From contig NZ_CP029550.1 of NCBI RefSeq assembly GCF_003173715.1, positions 5,007,501 to 5,071,500 of the forward strand: a stretch of 64,000 nt of DNA. Reading direction: 5' to 3'. Under the pieces are notes generated by a model, which was given only the letters and a program-made list of their open reading frames with translations, was not told the DNA's origin and made no database searches. The stretch comes from Methylobacterium durans (GTDB lineage: Bacteria; Pseudomonadota; Alphaproteobacteria; Rhizobiales; Beijerinckiaceae). Position 1 is the stretch's first letter; every line of letters starts with the position of its first letter. Positions 7,827 through 15,251 of this stretch are shown here, piece by piece. The translations under genes were made by a program, and so were the position numbers.

Positions 7827-8461
7827 TCAGATCTCAGTGCCCTCAGCGAGGACGAGGGCGTCCTCAACGTCGACGCCAAGATAGCGTACTGTGCTCTCGA
7901 TCTTCGTGTGACCCAGCAGAATCTGCATAGCCCGTAAGTTACCTGTCCGCTTGTAGATAGGGACGCCTTTGTCCGACGTAGAGAGTGCGTCCCGTATTCG
8001 TCTTTCCGCAAGCCGATCCCCGTAACCCACTCGTCCACGAGCCGCGTGTACTGCCGAGTGCTGATGGGGATTGCGTGATCAGGTCGGCTCGGGAAAGCGT
8101 AGTCGTCGAGTGTGCCGCCCCAGCACTTCAGCCAAGCGCGGATGCTCGCGCGGGTTGGTTCGAGGAGTTCAAACTGCACCGGGTGCCGAGTCTTGCGCTG
8201 CACGACGATGGCGCGGGCGCGGACACATCCGCCGCTCACGAGATTTCCGATCGTCAGCCTGACGAGGTCACAGCCGCGCAGCTTGCTGTCGATGGCGAGA
8301 TCGAACAGCGCGCGGTCGCGCACGCGCCGCTCGCGGTCAAGCCAGATGCGAATGGCCCGGACTTGCTGCGGTTTGAGGGCCCGCTTGGCACCGAGCTTAC
8401 GCTCAGCGTTCCACGACCGACGCTCGCTGAAGGCTGGATCGTGTTCTGAATGTCCCATCAT
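7827..8461 (-). pseudogene. tyrosine recombinase/integrase, frameshifted
   Basis: Phage-type integrase of ~210 aa. The frame starting near 8461 (MMGHSEHDPAFSE) carries 'RDRALFDLAIDSKLRGCDLVRL' with the first catalytic Arg, then YGTHSLRRTKAS (H-x-x-R box). Near 7960 the frame is lost. The remainder (YKRTGNLRAMQILLGHTKIE, then STVRYLGVDVEDAL) with the H-x-x-x-x-x-V-R-Y catalytic Tyr is in the -1-shifted frame and ends at 7827. A single missing base after GCGTCCCT explains both halves, so only the full-length product is broken. The family is the short, core-binding-less recombinase common in methylobacteria. A decayed relative of its 3' end occurs near 59.3 kb. Confidence 0.85.
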
Positions 8462-8686
8462 CGTACTCCCTACCAGCCGGTTCCGGCAGAGCGGGAAGAA
8501 CGAGATGAGCATCTGCGATGAAGAATATGGCCGTAGGCAGCTTGTCCGCTATGGAGGTCGGGAAGTAGGGAGCGGACGTTCGGCGTGGCTCAAGTGACGG
8601 GGTCAGACCACCGCCTTTGCCGTTCGGCGGGGCACCGCAAGCATCGCCGTCGCGCTAGGATGGCGAAGCGTTGGGGTGAAGCAATC

Positions 8687-9703
8687 ATGAGCAAGGATCG
8701 ACCGGAAGGGGCGGAGCCGCGCCGCGTCCTCGTTCTAGGGGCGACCGGCACAATCGGTCGGGCAACCGTACGGGCGCTCGTGTCACGCGGTCATGAGGTT
8801 GTCTGCCTCGTCAGGCGCCCTGCTGACACTGCTATCCCCGCAGGTGCGGTTGTCTCGTCTCGAACCCCTGCAGGCGCCACCGAGCGGATCGTCGATCTGA
8901 CTGATCCGTTGTCACTGGCACGCGACGGTGTCCGCGGCGAATCGTTCGACGTCCTAGTGTCGTGCCTCGCGTCGCGAACCGGCCTACCCGATGACGCCTG
9001 GGCGATCGATTACCGCGCGCAGGTGAGCGCCTTGCACGCGAGCCGGGCGGCCGGCGTGACGCATGCGGTGCTTCTCTCGGCGATCTGCGTCCAGAAGCCA
9101 ATCCTCGCCTTTCAGCACGCTAAGCTTGCTTTTGAGGCGGTGCTGATCGCTTCGGGGCTCGACTACACGATCGTTCGGCCGACGGCCTTCTTCAAATCGC
9201 TCTCGGGACAGATCGATCGCCTGAAACGCGGCAAGCCGTTCCTGGTTTTCGGCGACGGAACTCTGACAGCCTGCAAGCCCATCAGTGACGACGACTTGGG
9301 CCGCTACCTCGCGGACTGCCTCCACGACGATGAGCGGCGCAATCGCGTGCTGCCGATTGGCGGGCCCGGAGAAGCGATCACGCCGAAGGCGCAAGGCGAG
9401 CGCCTTTTCGCCATGCTGGGGCGCGAACCGCGCTTCACGCACGTTCCCGTAGTGCTGCTGGATGTGATCGTTGCCGTTCTGGCGACGATCGGACGATGGG
9501 TGCCGGCCCTGGCGGTCAAGGCCGAGCTCGCGCGGATCGGACGCTACTATGCGACCGAGTCGATGCTCGTGCTGGATCCAGCAACCGGACGATACGATGC
9601 GCAGGCCACCCCTTCGACGGGGTCTGAGACGCTGTTCGGCTATTATGCTCGCGTGATCCGCGGCGAGGCGGTCGCCGAACGTGGCGACCACGCCGTGTTC
9701 TGA
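8687..9703 (+). CDS. bciA: divinyl chlorophyllide a 8-vinyl-reductase (BciA type)
   Basis: 338 aa atypical short-chain reductase that reduces the C8 vinyl group of divinyl (proto)chlorophyllide with NADPH in (bacterio)chlorophyll synthesis. The Rossmann motif is VLVLGATGTIGRATVRALV. Family-specific blocks are very clear: LVSCLASRTGLPDDAWAID, LLSAICVQKP, FQHAKLAFE, IVRPTAFFKSLSGQ, FGDGTLTACKPISDDDL and YYATESMLVLDP, all hallmarks shared with plant DVR and bacterial BciA. The start at 8687 is the last Met before the Rossmann strand; 8660 is an alternative. No other photosynthesis gene is nearby; its neighbours are an integrase relic and hypothetical genes, so it is a detached pathway gene. Confidence 0.85.
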   Translation: MSKDRPEGAEPRRVLVLGATGTIGRATVRALVSRGHEVVCLVRRPADTAIPAGAVVSSRTPAGATERIVDLTDPLSLARDGVRGESFDVLVSCLASRTGLPDDAWAIDYRAQVSALHASRAAGVTHAVLLSAICVQKPILAFQHAKLAFEAVLIASGLDYTIVRPTAFFKSLSGQIDRLKRGKPFLVFGDGTLTACKPISDDDLGRYLADCLHDDERRNRVLPIGGPGEAITPKAQGERLFAMLGREPRFTHVPVVLLDVIVAVLATIGRWVPALAVKAELARIGRYYATESMLVLDPATGRYDAQATPSTGSETLFGYYARVIRGEAVAERGDHAVF

Positions 9704-9905
9704 CGATGCTCAGATCCGAATAGCGCCAGCTGACAGAGCGATTTTCCGACTGGAGCAGGAAGCGAACCCGATGGGTGTCTCGTTGACGGCAGGCGGAACC
9801 CTGGCGTAAGCAACCCCATGATCCGTCGCGCCAGCAACGCTGTGAGTTATCGCCCGCCCTCATCATAGGGCGGCTGCGTTCGATCACGACCAACGATCAT
9901 GCCAA

Positions 9906-9934
9906 GCCGCCGCATTCCGGCGGCGCTTTCATTT
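9906..9934 (+). terminator. rho-independent-like terminator
   Basis: GCCGCCG (9906-9912) pairs with CGGCGGC (9918-9924) across a CATTC loop, followed by GCTTTCATTT. It lies about 200 bases after bciA and could end that transcript, or isolate the gene at 9982. The T-tract is interrupted, so efficiency is uncertain. Confidence 0.45.
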
Positions 9935-9981
9935 CAGACAGGTCTCCGGGACGGCGCGTCCACTACCGACGACAGACCCCA

Positions 9982-10233
9982 ATGACCTCCCAGCAATCAG
10001 CGTTCATCCCTACGCACGGCGACCACGAGTTCGAGCTTCGTGCACCATGCCTGCTCGAGGTTACGCACGGCGACACAGTTATCCGCATCGCTGATGATTG
10101 GGACGGTCACGTCCTCATCGAGGAGCTGTACGTCGCCCTCCGAGAAGCCCGCCAAGCTCGGGACAATGCGACCCTGCTGAGGAAAGCGGAGCCTGACCGC
10201 GAGGACAAGCTGGCGAAGCGTCCGGCGACGTAA
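9982..10233 (+). CDS. hypothetical protein (83 aa)
   Basis: Unrecognised soluble protein. The first 45 residues are beta-prone (HEFELRAPCLLEVTHGDTVI, RIADDWDGHVL). The rest is a charged helix (IEELYVALREARQARDN, LLRKAEPDREDKLAKRP). There is no export signal. It follows a hairpin terminator and stands alone. The following 265 bases (10234-10498) hold no gene I can see. Confidence 0.55.
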   Translation: MTSQQSAFIPTHGDHEFELRAPCLLEVTHGDTVIRIADDWDGHVLIEELYVALREARQARDNATLLRKAEPDREDKLAKRPAT

Positions 10234-10498
10234 GAGTTTGGTCCGCTATGGGCGCACAACTGCCGCCCCGGTTTGGCCGAAAACGGAATGGCGGCTCTCG
10301 GGCGAAACACTGGGCGTTGCAGCCGTTTCGGTTCAGCCCGCATTATTCCCGGCCAAGCCCTCTTGAGCGACGTTCCAATAGGATCTCAGACGTCAGCGCG
10401 GCCACCGTTCCATAATGACGGCGACGTGTGCGGACCGAGGTACATCCGCTCGTGGAACTTCCACGCGAGCAAGCCCTATTGGAACGCCGCGCAGCGTT

Positions 10499-11128
10499 TC
10501 ACCCGCGCAGCAATCTCCGCACCCGCCTCTGGACGATCAGCAGATCACGACGCGTCTCCATCTGCAGATGCTTCGCTTGTCGAATGGCCGCGTCCGCGCG
10601 GGCCAGAAGATCGTCTGCGGGCTGCTCTGAAGGCATCACCGTCACCTGGGCGCCCAGTTCCAGGACGCTCGCGGTGACGTCGGTCACGTGGTGGATCAGG
10701 GCTTGAACCGAGCCCGCCTCATCGCGGACCGCCCAGTTCGCCGGGTGCCAATACCGCACCTCCCAAGGCCGGTCCTCGGGCTGGATGTCGTAGCGCTGCA
10801 ACGGCATGAGATCACGCTCCCCCGTTCTAAGCACACGCTCGAACGATGTGCTCAGATTGCGGACGCCATCGGCCTGCGGATCGTGCGGGCTGTCGGGAAA
10901 GGCCTCGAACATGTCGAACCCCGCAAGCGCCTCGCGCTGGCGTCCCGTCGCTTTCAGATAAGCGTCATTGGCGTTCGCGATCCGGCAGTCGGGCGTGAGC
11001 ACGACGAGGGGCAGAGGGGCGCGATCGAAAAGGTCGCGGTAGAGGCCCTCGGCTTGCTGCATCTGCGTCGAAGCGGCTCGGAAGTTCGGTGTGTGAGAAG
11101 CGTCGGCCATATCCTCGCTCCCGGCCAT
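10499..11128 (-). CDS. PAS domain protein
   Basis: 209 aa. A PAS fold occupies roughly residues 28-150: YRDLFDRAPLPLVVLTPDCR, IANANDAYLKATGRQREALAG, FDMFEAFPDSP, with a PAC-like end (EVRYWHPANWAVRDEAGSVQ, ALIHHVTDVT). The C-terminus is helical (LLARADAAIRQAKHLQMETR) and ends without a kinase, cyclase or HTH. It is therefore a stand-alone sensor or a truncated histidine kinase. An 18-bp tandem duplication (11105-11140) has doubled the ribosome-binding site and start codon, giving two in-frame starts (11128 and 11110), both preceded by GGAGCGAGGAT. No partner is adjacent. Confidence 0.8.
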   Translation of the reverse strand: MAGSEDMADASHTPNFRAASTQMQQAEGLYRDLFDRAPLPLVVLTPDCRIANANDAYLKATGRQREALAGFDMFEAFPDSPHDPQADGVRNLSTSFERVLRTGERDLMPLQRYDIQPEDRPWEVRYWHPANWAVRDEAGSVQALIHHVTDVTASVLELGAQVTVMPSEQPADDLLARADAAIRQAKHLQMETRRDLLIVQRRVRRLLRG

Positions 11129-11140
11129 ATCCTCGCTCCC
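11105..11140. repeat. 18-bp perfect tandem duplication over RBS and start codon
   Basis: GGCCATATCCTCGCTCCC occurs at 11105-11122 and again at 11123-11140. On the minus strand each unit carries GGAGCGAGGAT-ATG, so the PAS gene has two consecutive initiation regions in the same frame. This looks like a recent slippage duplication. The neighbouring stretch up to 11445 has no gene. Confidence 0.9.
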
Positions 11141-11424
11141 GGCTGACGGCCTTGACGGTCAACACCTTCCAGCAAAAGACGATCCGCCCGCGTCCGACTT
11201 CCAGCTGCGGAAGCACGCCATCAGATGCCGTAGCTCGCGAGCGGCGCCGACGAGCGGCGCTCTAGCCGCTGCCAGCCATGCAGGCCCTGTCGGAGGGCGG
11301 TCGTCGCATCACGCGCGGCGTTCACACACGTTGTGGCGCCCTCTCGCCGATCGGTGCAGAACCTGACCATCGCTGGCTTGGATTTTCAGGGCGCCAGCGG
11401 CTGCGAGACCCGTGTGCTCCCGCC

Positions 11425-12132
11425 TTAGCTTCCGCGGAGAGCCAGATGCTCCGCTACTTCTTCGACGTCCACGACAGCGGTCCCCAATTCGACGACACCG
11501 GAACAGAGCTTGCAGGCCCGGACGAAGCCTACGCGAAGGCCAAGTCGCTCCTGCCGGACATTGCCAGCGAGCTGATCCCCACGGGTGGTGACCAGCGCAT
11601 GTTCATGGTGCTGGTGAGGGACGAGAATGGCCATGCTGTCTACTCGGCCACGCTCGCCTTCGCGGGCCAGCGATTGCAGCGATAGATCTTCTCTTTCGCC
11701 CGCTCCGCCTGCCGCTGCCCCTGATCGCCGAGGCTTGGCGTGAAGCCGAGCCAGAAGGGTATGGGTCTGTGACAGGGTGACGTACAGAGCATCTCGCTCC
11801 TGGCCCACCGCCACGATCGTGCGCCGGGTCCGCTCCATCTCGGCTCCGGTGTTTCGATCCAGGAGGGACGAGGGACGGCGCGGCTTTCGATCCGGAGGGA
11901 GAACCTCCCAGAACGGCACCTTCATCAGGAACCGTCCCTGCGCGTCCGAGTTCTCGAAGGCGTAGCGCATCAGGTTGGTCCGGCGCGTTCCGACCTGCGC
12001 CAGATCGGCTGCGATCGTCGTGATGCTCTGACACACGTCGAGATAGGCTTCCTCCAGATTGTAGAAGGGCACGCCCTCGGGATCCCATTGCAGGCCGTCA
12101 AGGGTCCGCAGATGGAAGTGGCAGTGCGGCAT
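11425..12132 (-). CDS. DUF6894-like protein with antisense C-terminal extension
   Basis: 235 aa as read from 12132 (MPHCHFHLRTLDGLQWDPEG). The first ~80 residues resemble DUF6894 proteins: opening H-F-H-L strands, an acidic 'NLEEAYLDVCQSITTIAADL' helix and a final beta hairpin (FLMKVPFWEVLP). A charged coiled-coil-like stretch (AEMERTRRTIVAVGQERDAL, YVTLSQTHTLLARL) follows. From about residue 150 the frame runs antisense through the gene at 11446-11685 and its composition becomes that of a non-coding frame. The original stop near 11.68 kb may have been lost, or the real protein is shorter. The start at 12132 is the Met before the conserved opening. It is divergent from mucR. Confidence 0.6.
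   Translation of the reverse strand: MPHCHFHLRTLDGLQWDPEGVPFYNLEEAYLDVCQSITTIAADLAQVGTRRTNLMRYAFENSDAQGRFLMKVPFWEVLPPDRKPRRPSSLLDRNTGAEMERTRRTIVAVGQERDALYVTLSQTHTLLARLHAKPRRSGAAAGGAGEREDLSLQSLAREGERGRVDSMAILVPHQHHEHALVTTRGDQLAGNVRQERLGLRVGFVRACKLCSGVVELGTAVVDVEEVAEHLALRGS
11446..11685 (+). CDS. DUF6894 family protein
   Basis: 79 aa. The opening MLRYFFDVHDSGPQFDDTGT and the helix 'GPDEAYAKAKSLLPDIASEL' followed by 'FMVLVRDENGHAVYSATLAF' match the small DUF6894 family, frequent in methylobacteria and other Hyphomicrobiales, with a predicted beta-alpha-beta fold. The function is unknown. The ATG follows GCGGAGAG. The whole gene lies antisense to the distal part of the minus-strand frame that starts at 12132; of the two, this one has the better family match in the overlap. 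Confidence 0.75.
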   Translation: MLRYFFDVHDSGPQFDDTGTELAGPDEAYAKAKSLLPDIASELIPTGGDQRMFMVLVRDENGHAVYSATLAFAGQRLQR

Positions 12133-12166
12133 CCGGCTGCCTCGGCTGTTCCCTCGCCGAAAGATA

Positions 12167-12180
12167 GGGTAAATTAACCC
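12167..12180. promoter_or_regulatory. AT-rich near-palindrome in the divergent mucR promoter region
   Basis: GGGTAAATTAACCC is palindromic at 12 of 14 positions and lies in an AT-rich 153-bp region between the start of the DUF6894-like gene (12132) and mucR (12286). Ros/MucR proteins bind AT-rich sites with TpA steps, often in their own promoters, so this is a candidate autoregulatory site. It is not experimentally supported. Confidence 0.35.
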
Positions 12181-12285
12181 CACCAGATCAAAGTACTTGT
12201 GGTCAAAATCACTTTCCTCCTGCCTGCGCATTATCTGTCAGACCGTATTTTGCAGGTGTACGCGCGAGGGGGAAAGGATTTTTCT

Positions 12286-12852
12286 ATGTCTGAAATCGAA
12301 GAATCGCCAAGCGGCAACCACATCGACCTCACCGTCGACGTCGTCTCAGCGTGCCTGTCGAACAACCACTTGGCTGCGTCAGACGTGCCCGCGCTCATCT
12401 CAAACGTGCATGCCACCGTCTCCGGCTTGAGCCAAGTTGCAGAGCCGAGCGAGCCGGAAGTGAAGGCGACACCAGCTCAGATCCGGAAGTCGATCACGCC
12501 GGACGCGCTGATCAGCTTCGAGGATGGCAAGCCCTACAAAACGCTCAAGCGCCACCTAACGACCCATGGGCTGACGCCGGACGGCTACCGCGAGAAGTGG
12601 GACCTGCCGCGCGCCTATCCGATGGTGACAACCTCCTACTCGCAGGCACGGTCCTCGCTCGCCAAGAGCCCCGGGCTGGGTCGCCAGCGCCAGACATCTG
12701 CAACAAAGGCCGCTGCCACGGCTGAGACTGTGAGCGGACCGGCACCTGCCGCCGAGGCGCCGAAGAGTCGCGGCCCTCGCAACAAGGCGGCTGAGGCTCC
12801 CGCCAAGCCGCGCAGCCGCCGAAAGGCTGCCGATCTTGTTCTCGCGGAGTAG
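12286..12852 (+). CDS. MucR/Ros family transcriptional regulator
   Basis: 188 aa. The Ros/MucR core is at ~70-140: ITPDALISFEDGKPYKTLKR, HLTTHGLTPDGYREKWDLP, YPMVTTSYSQARSSLAKSPG. In Ros the prokaryotic zinc finger begins with two Cys; here the aligned positions are Ser and Asp, while the two His remain, so normal Cys2His2 zinc coordination is not possible. Zinc-independent Ros homologues are known in Mesorhizobium. After the core comes an Ala/Lys/Arg-rich tail (SRGPRNKAAEAPAKPRSRRK) that could bind DNA nonspecifically. The ATG at 12286 follows GGGGGAAAGGAT. It probably acts as an H-NS-like or exopolysaccharide-type regulator. Confidence 0.85.
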   Translation: MSEIEESPSGNHIDLTVDVVSACLSNNHLAASDVPALISNVHATVSGLSQVAEPSEPEVKATPAQIRKSITPDALISFEDGKPYKTLKRHLTTHGLTPDGYREKWDLPRAYPMVTTSYSQARSSLAKSPGLGRQRQTSATKAAATAETVSGPAPAAEAPKSRGPRNKAAEAPAKPRSRRKAADLVLAE

Positions 12853-12917
12853 GACATGAGGGCCGGCACAGGTTAGGTTTGTGCCAGCGCCTCCGAGCCG
12901 AGAAAGAGCATGCTGGG

Positions 12918-13001
12918 TCAATCGCTGGCGGCAGCCGCGATCGAGAAGAGCGCCGCCAGCGCGAAGTTGCCGGCCACGAGGAGGGTGAACAGGGTCAGCA
13001 T
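12918..13001 (-). CDS. 27-aa membrane microprotein
   Basis: ATG at 13001 to TGA at 12918, product beginning MLTLFTLLVAGNFALAALFS, one hydrophobic helix. A Shine-Dalgarno (GAGGCGAGCGACT before the ATG) overlaps the 11-base gap after the preceding small gene. Coupled spacing and a clean transmembrane segment support translation, although so short a frame could be chance. Confidence 0.4.
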   Translation of the reverse strand: MLTLFTLLVAGNFALAALFSIAAAASD

Positions 13002-13012
13002 AGTCGCTCGCC

Positions 13013-13192
13013 TCAACCTACGCAGGTCCGGATGACGGTGGCCCGCTGCGGCGGGCACGAACGGGTCGGCTTGGACATGCTCAAGAATTTGGCGACCTGA
13101 GGCGCGGCATACGCCGAGGTCAGTGCCGGCAGGTGCGCCGTGCCGACCATGAGGACGCCGGAGATAATCAAGCGAAGAATGATATCGAGCAT
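13013..13192 (-). CDS. small secreted or membrane protein (59 aa)
   Basis: ATG at 13192, product opening MLDIILRLIISGVLMVGTAH, with a signal-peptide-like hydrophobic stretch and a possible cleavage after 'TSAYA' near residue 29. The mature part is basic and has two Cys (CPPQRATVIRTC), allowing one disulphide. It is preceded by GAGGGGTAGGGCA. It is followed after 11 bases by an even smaller membrane ORF, forming a putative two-gene mini-operon. Unrecognised; probably periplasmic. Confidence 0.45.
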   Translation of the reverse strand: MLDIILRLIISGVLMVGTAHLPALTSAYAAPQVAKFLSMSKPTRSCPPQRATVIRTCVG

Positions 13193-13325
13193 TGCCCTAC
13201 CCCTCGTGCGGCCCTTGTCGGCCGTCTCTGAGCCACGGTGTAGAAGCTTTGCCTTTCGTCGGTATTGCGTAGTTTGTTGCTTGGTCGGCTAGACCTCGCG
13301 AAGCCCAGATTAACGCGGAGTTTTG

Positions 13326-13529
13326 ATGCTGGAGCCTCTGCCCACGCCAACGAAGGAGCAGATCCGGCTGCTCGCAGTCGCAGCCGCAATCGTCGTTGTG
13401 GCCACGGCGCTGGCGTGGTTCATCGCGATGTCTGACCGGCCAGACATGGCGGTGCAGGACAGCGCTGATGCGGCCATGGTTGCGTCCATGGCACTGCTGG
13501 GGAAGGCCAGGAGGCAGGGGAAGCGCTAA
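13326..13529 (+). CDS. small membrane protein (67 aa)
   Basis: One predicted transmembrane helix (LLAVAAAIVVVATALAWFIA) near residues 14-33, then a short soluble tail ending GKARRQGKR; the positive end would favour the C-terminus in the cytoplasm. The start is ATG 13326; a TTG directly precedes it. No family is recognised. It is divergent from the mini-operon at 12918-13192 and shares the 133-bp intergenic region with it. Confidence 0.5.
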   Translation: MLEPLPTPTKEQIRLLAVAAAIVVVATALAWFIAMSDRPDMAVQDSADAAMVASMALLGKARRQGKR

Positions 13530-13636
13530 GGTCTCGCGACACAGACGCGCTCACACCCTCATCGACGATCTAATTGCCCATTAAGATGTTCTCCCTAGGC
13601 GCGTAGTCTTGAGCGAGGCACTCTCTGGCGGGGTCG

Positions 13637-13714
13637 ATGAGTAGGAAGGCCACACTTCTCAACAGACTGCGGGAACGCGTCGCCGATGCGGACGGAGGTT
13701 ACGTCCGTCAATGA
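13637..13714 (+). pseudogene. possible gene fragment cut by the IS256-family element
   Basis: An ATG at 13637 opens a 25-residue frame (MSRKATLLNRLRERVADADG) with normal helical composition. It runs into the left end of the insertion sequence, whose ATGAGG supplies an immediate TGA. This looks like the N-terminus of an interrupted gene, but no matching continuation is recognisable beyond the right end at 15003. Confidence 0.3.
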
Positions 13715-15003
13715 GGTGGACTTTCGGGGTGGAATTGGAGCCGCCATCGGTCAGGCAGCCTGTGGTGGAAGTGTCGTGACGCTCTCCTCGATCAACGCCG
13801 GAGCAAACCCGGCCATGCCCTCGATCTGCATATAGCGGTGCTGAAGCTGCCACTCGTCGTTGGCCTCCAGAAGCACCGCACCGATCAGGCGTTGGATCGA
13901 GTCCGTGTTGGGGAAGATGCCGACCACATCGGCGCGCCGCTTGATCTCCTTGTTGAGGCGTTCCAGCGGGTTCGTGCTGTGAAGCTTGGCCCGATGCTGG
14001 AGCGGGAAAGTCAGGTAGGCCAGCACGTCCTCGCACGTGGCCTCGATGAAGACCTTCAGCTTCGGCCAGCGGTTGTGCAGTTGCTCGCCCAGGTGCTGAA
14101 GGGCGGCCCGGGCGGCGTCCTGATCGGGCTGCTGGAAGGCGTGGCGCAGGCCGGCAGCCACCATGGTCTGCTGGGTCCGCGGCACGTAGGCCAGCGCGTT
14201 CCGGGTCCAGTGAACGCGGCAGCGTTGCCAGGTCGCCTTCAGCACCCGGCGGATGGCCGCCTTGAGCCCCTCGTGGGCATCCGAGATGACGAGCTGCACG
14301 CCCGAGAGCCCGCGCTTGACCAAGCTCCGCAGGAAGTCGGTCCAGAACACCTCGGCCTCACTGGGGCCGATGTGCAGGCCGACGATCTCGCGCCGGCCTT
14401 CGGTGTCCACCGCGACGGCGACTATGGCAGCGACAGAGACGATGCGACCGCCCTCGCGCACCTTCAGGTAGGTGGCATCGAGCCAGAGATAGGGCCACGC
14501 ACCCGAGAGAGGGCGCGTCAGGAAGGCGTTCACGCGCTCGTCGATCTCCTTGCACAGCTTCGACACGGAGGACTTGGAGATGCCCGACAGACCCATGGCC
14601 TGCACCAAGTCGTCCACGCGCCGGGTCGAGACGCCGGCGATCCACGCCTCCTGGATCACGGCGACCAGCGCCTTCTCGACCGTGCGGCGCGGCTCCAGGA
14701 AGCCGGGGAAATAGCTGCCGGTCCGCAGCTTGGGGATCTTGAGGTTGAGTGAGCCGAGCCGTGTGTCGAGGCTGCGCTCGCGATAGCCGTTGCGGTAGGT
14801 GCTGCGTTCGCCTGTGCGCTCGTAGCGGCCCGCGCCGATCAGGCCCTCCACGTCGGCCTCCATCAGGATCTGCAGGACCGTCTCGGCCAACGAGCGCAGG
14901 AAGTTGCCGTCGTCAGCCTTCTGCAGCGCCTCGATCAGTGCCACTCTGTCGTCGGTCATCGGGTGCTCCCGGCTCAGGTTGAAGTCCGCAAACTCCACCT
15001 TAG
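13711..15003 (-). mobile_element. IS256-family insertion sequence
   Basis: Imperfect terminal inverted repeats bracket a full-length IS256-type transposase: left ATGAGGTGGACTTTCGG at 13711 and right CTAAGGTGGAGTTTGCGG read inward from 15003. I could not identify an 8-9 bp target duplication, so the exact ends are approximate, or one flank has been rearranged. About 1.3 kb, the usual size. Confidence 0.75.
13751..14959 (-). CDS. IS256 family transposase
   Basis: 402 aa, intact. Mutator-type (MULE-like) DDE transposase. N-terminal region with ADVEGLIGAGRYERTGERST and NGYRERSLDTRLGSLNLKIP is typical of the family. The first catalytic Asp is in 'YLWLDATYLKVREGGRI', the second in 'GVQLVISDAHEGLKAAI', and the C-HxxH-type 'CRVHWTRNAL' follows. 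The distal Glu lies in 'HSTNPLERLNKEIKRR'. The start at 14959 (MTDDRVALIEAL) is the usual family start; an upstream in-frame codon would add 23 atypical residues. It appears active in sequence terms. Confidence 0.95.
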   Translation of the reverse strand: MTDDRVALIEALQKADDGNFLRSLAETVLQILMEADVEGLIGAGRYERTGERSTYRNGYRERSLDTRLGSLNLKIPKLRTGSYFPGFLEPRRTVEKALVAVIQEAWIAGVSTRRVDDLVQAMGLSGISKSSVSKLCKEIDERVNAFLTRPLSGAWPYLWLDATYLKVREGGRIVSVAAIVAVAVDTEGRREIVGLHIGPSEAEVFWTDFLRSLVKRGLSGVQLVISDAHEGLKAAIRRVLKATWQRCRVHWTRNALAYVPRTQQTMVAAGLRHAFQQPDQDAARAALQHLGEQLHNRWPKLKVFIEATCEDVLAYLTFPLQHRAKLHSTNPLERLNKEIKRRADVVGIFPNTDSIQRLIGAVLLEANDEWQLQHRYMQIEGMAGFAPALIEESVTTLPPQAA

Positions 15004-15015
15004 CCGCCGGCCCCG

Positions 15016-15204
15016 ATGGCCACCCCAATCCCCACCGAAACGGTCCCGGAAATTACACCTCGTCCGTGGACGCTACCTGCGACGGACCCGGATCGCCAGG
15101 TGTCAACCGACGTGTGGTTCACCTGCACCGGCCAGTGGTTGCCGGAGACAAAGGGGCCTGAAAGTCCGCCTGAGCCCGTCGGTGTTATCAAACTGAATGC
15201 CTAA
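15016..15204 (+). CDS. conserved small protein (62 aa), paralogue of 56053
   Basis: Opens MATPIPTETVPEITPRPWTL, shared almost exactly with the frame at 56053. Over the first 56 bases the two loci differ at few positions, most of them synonymous (GCC/GCA, CCA/CCG, ACA/ACG), which indicates that the reading frame is, or was, under selection. The remainder (VSTDVWFTCTGQWLPETKGP) is Trp/Pro-rich and soluble. It begins just beyond the right end of the IS256 element, so its promoter may have been displaced. Function unknown. Confidence 0.5.
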   Translation: MATPIPTETVPEITPRPWTLPATDPDRQVSTDVWFTCTGQWLPETKGPESPPEPVGVIKLNA

Positions 15205-15251
15205 CGCGGACGCAAAGTTGCCACCCGTATCTGGCGTAAGCGGACCGGCTG

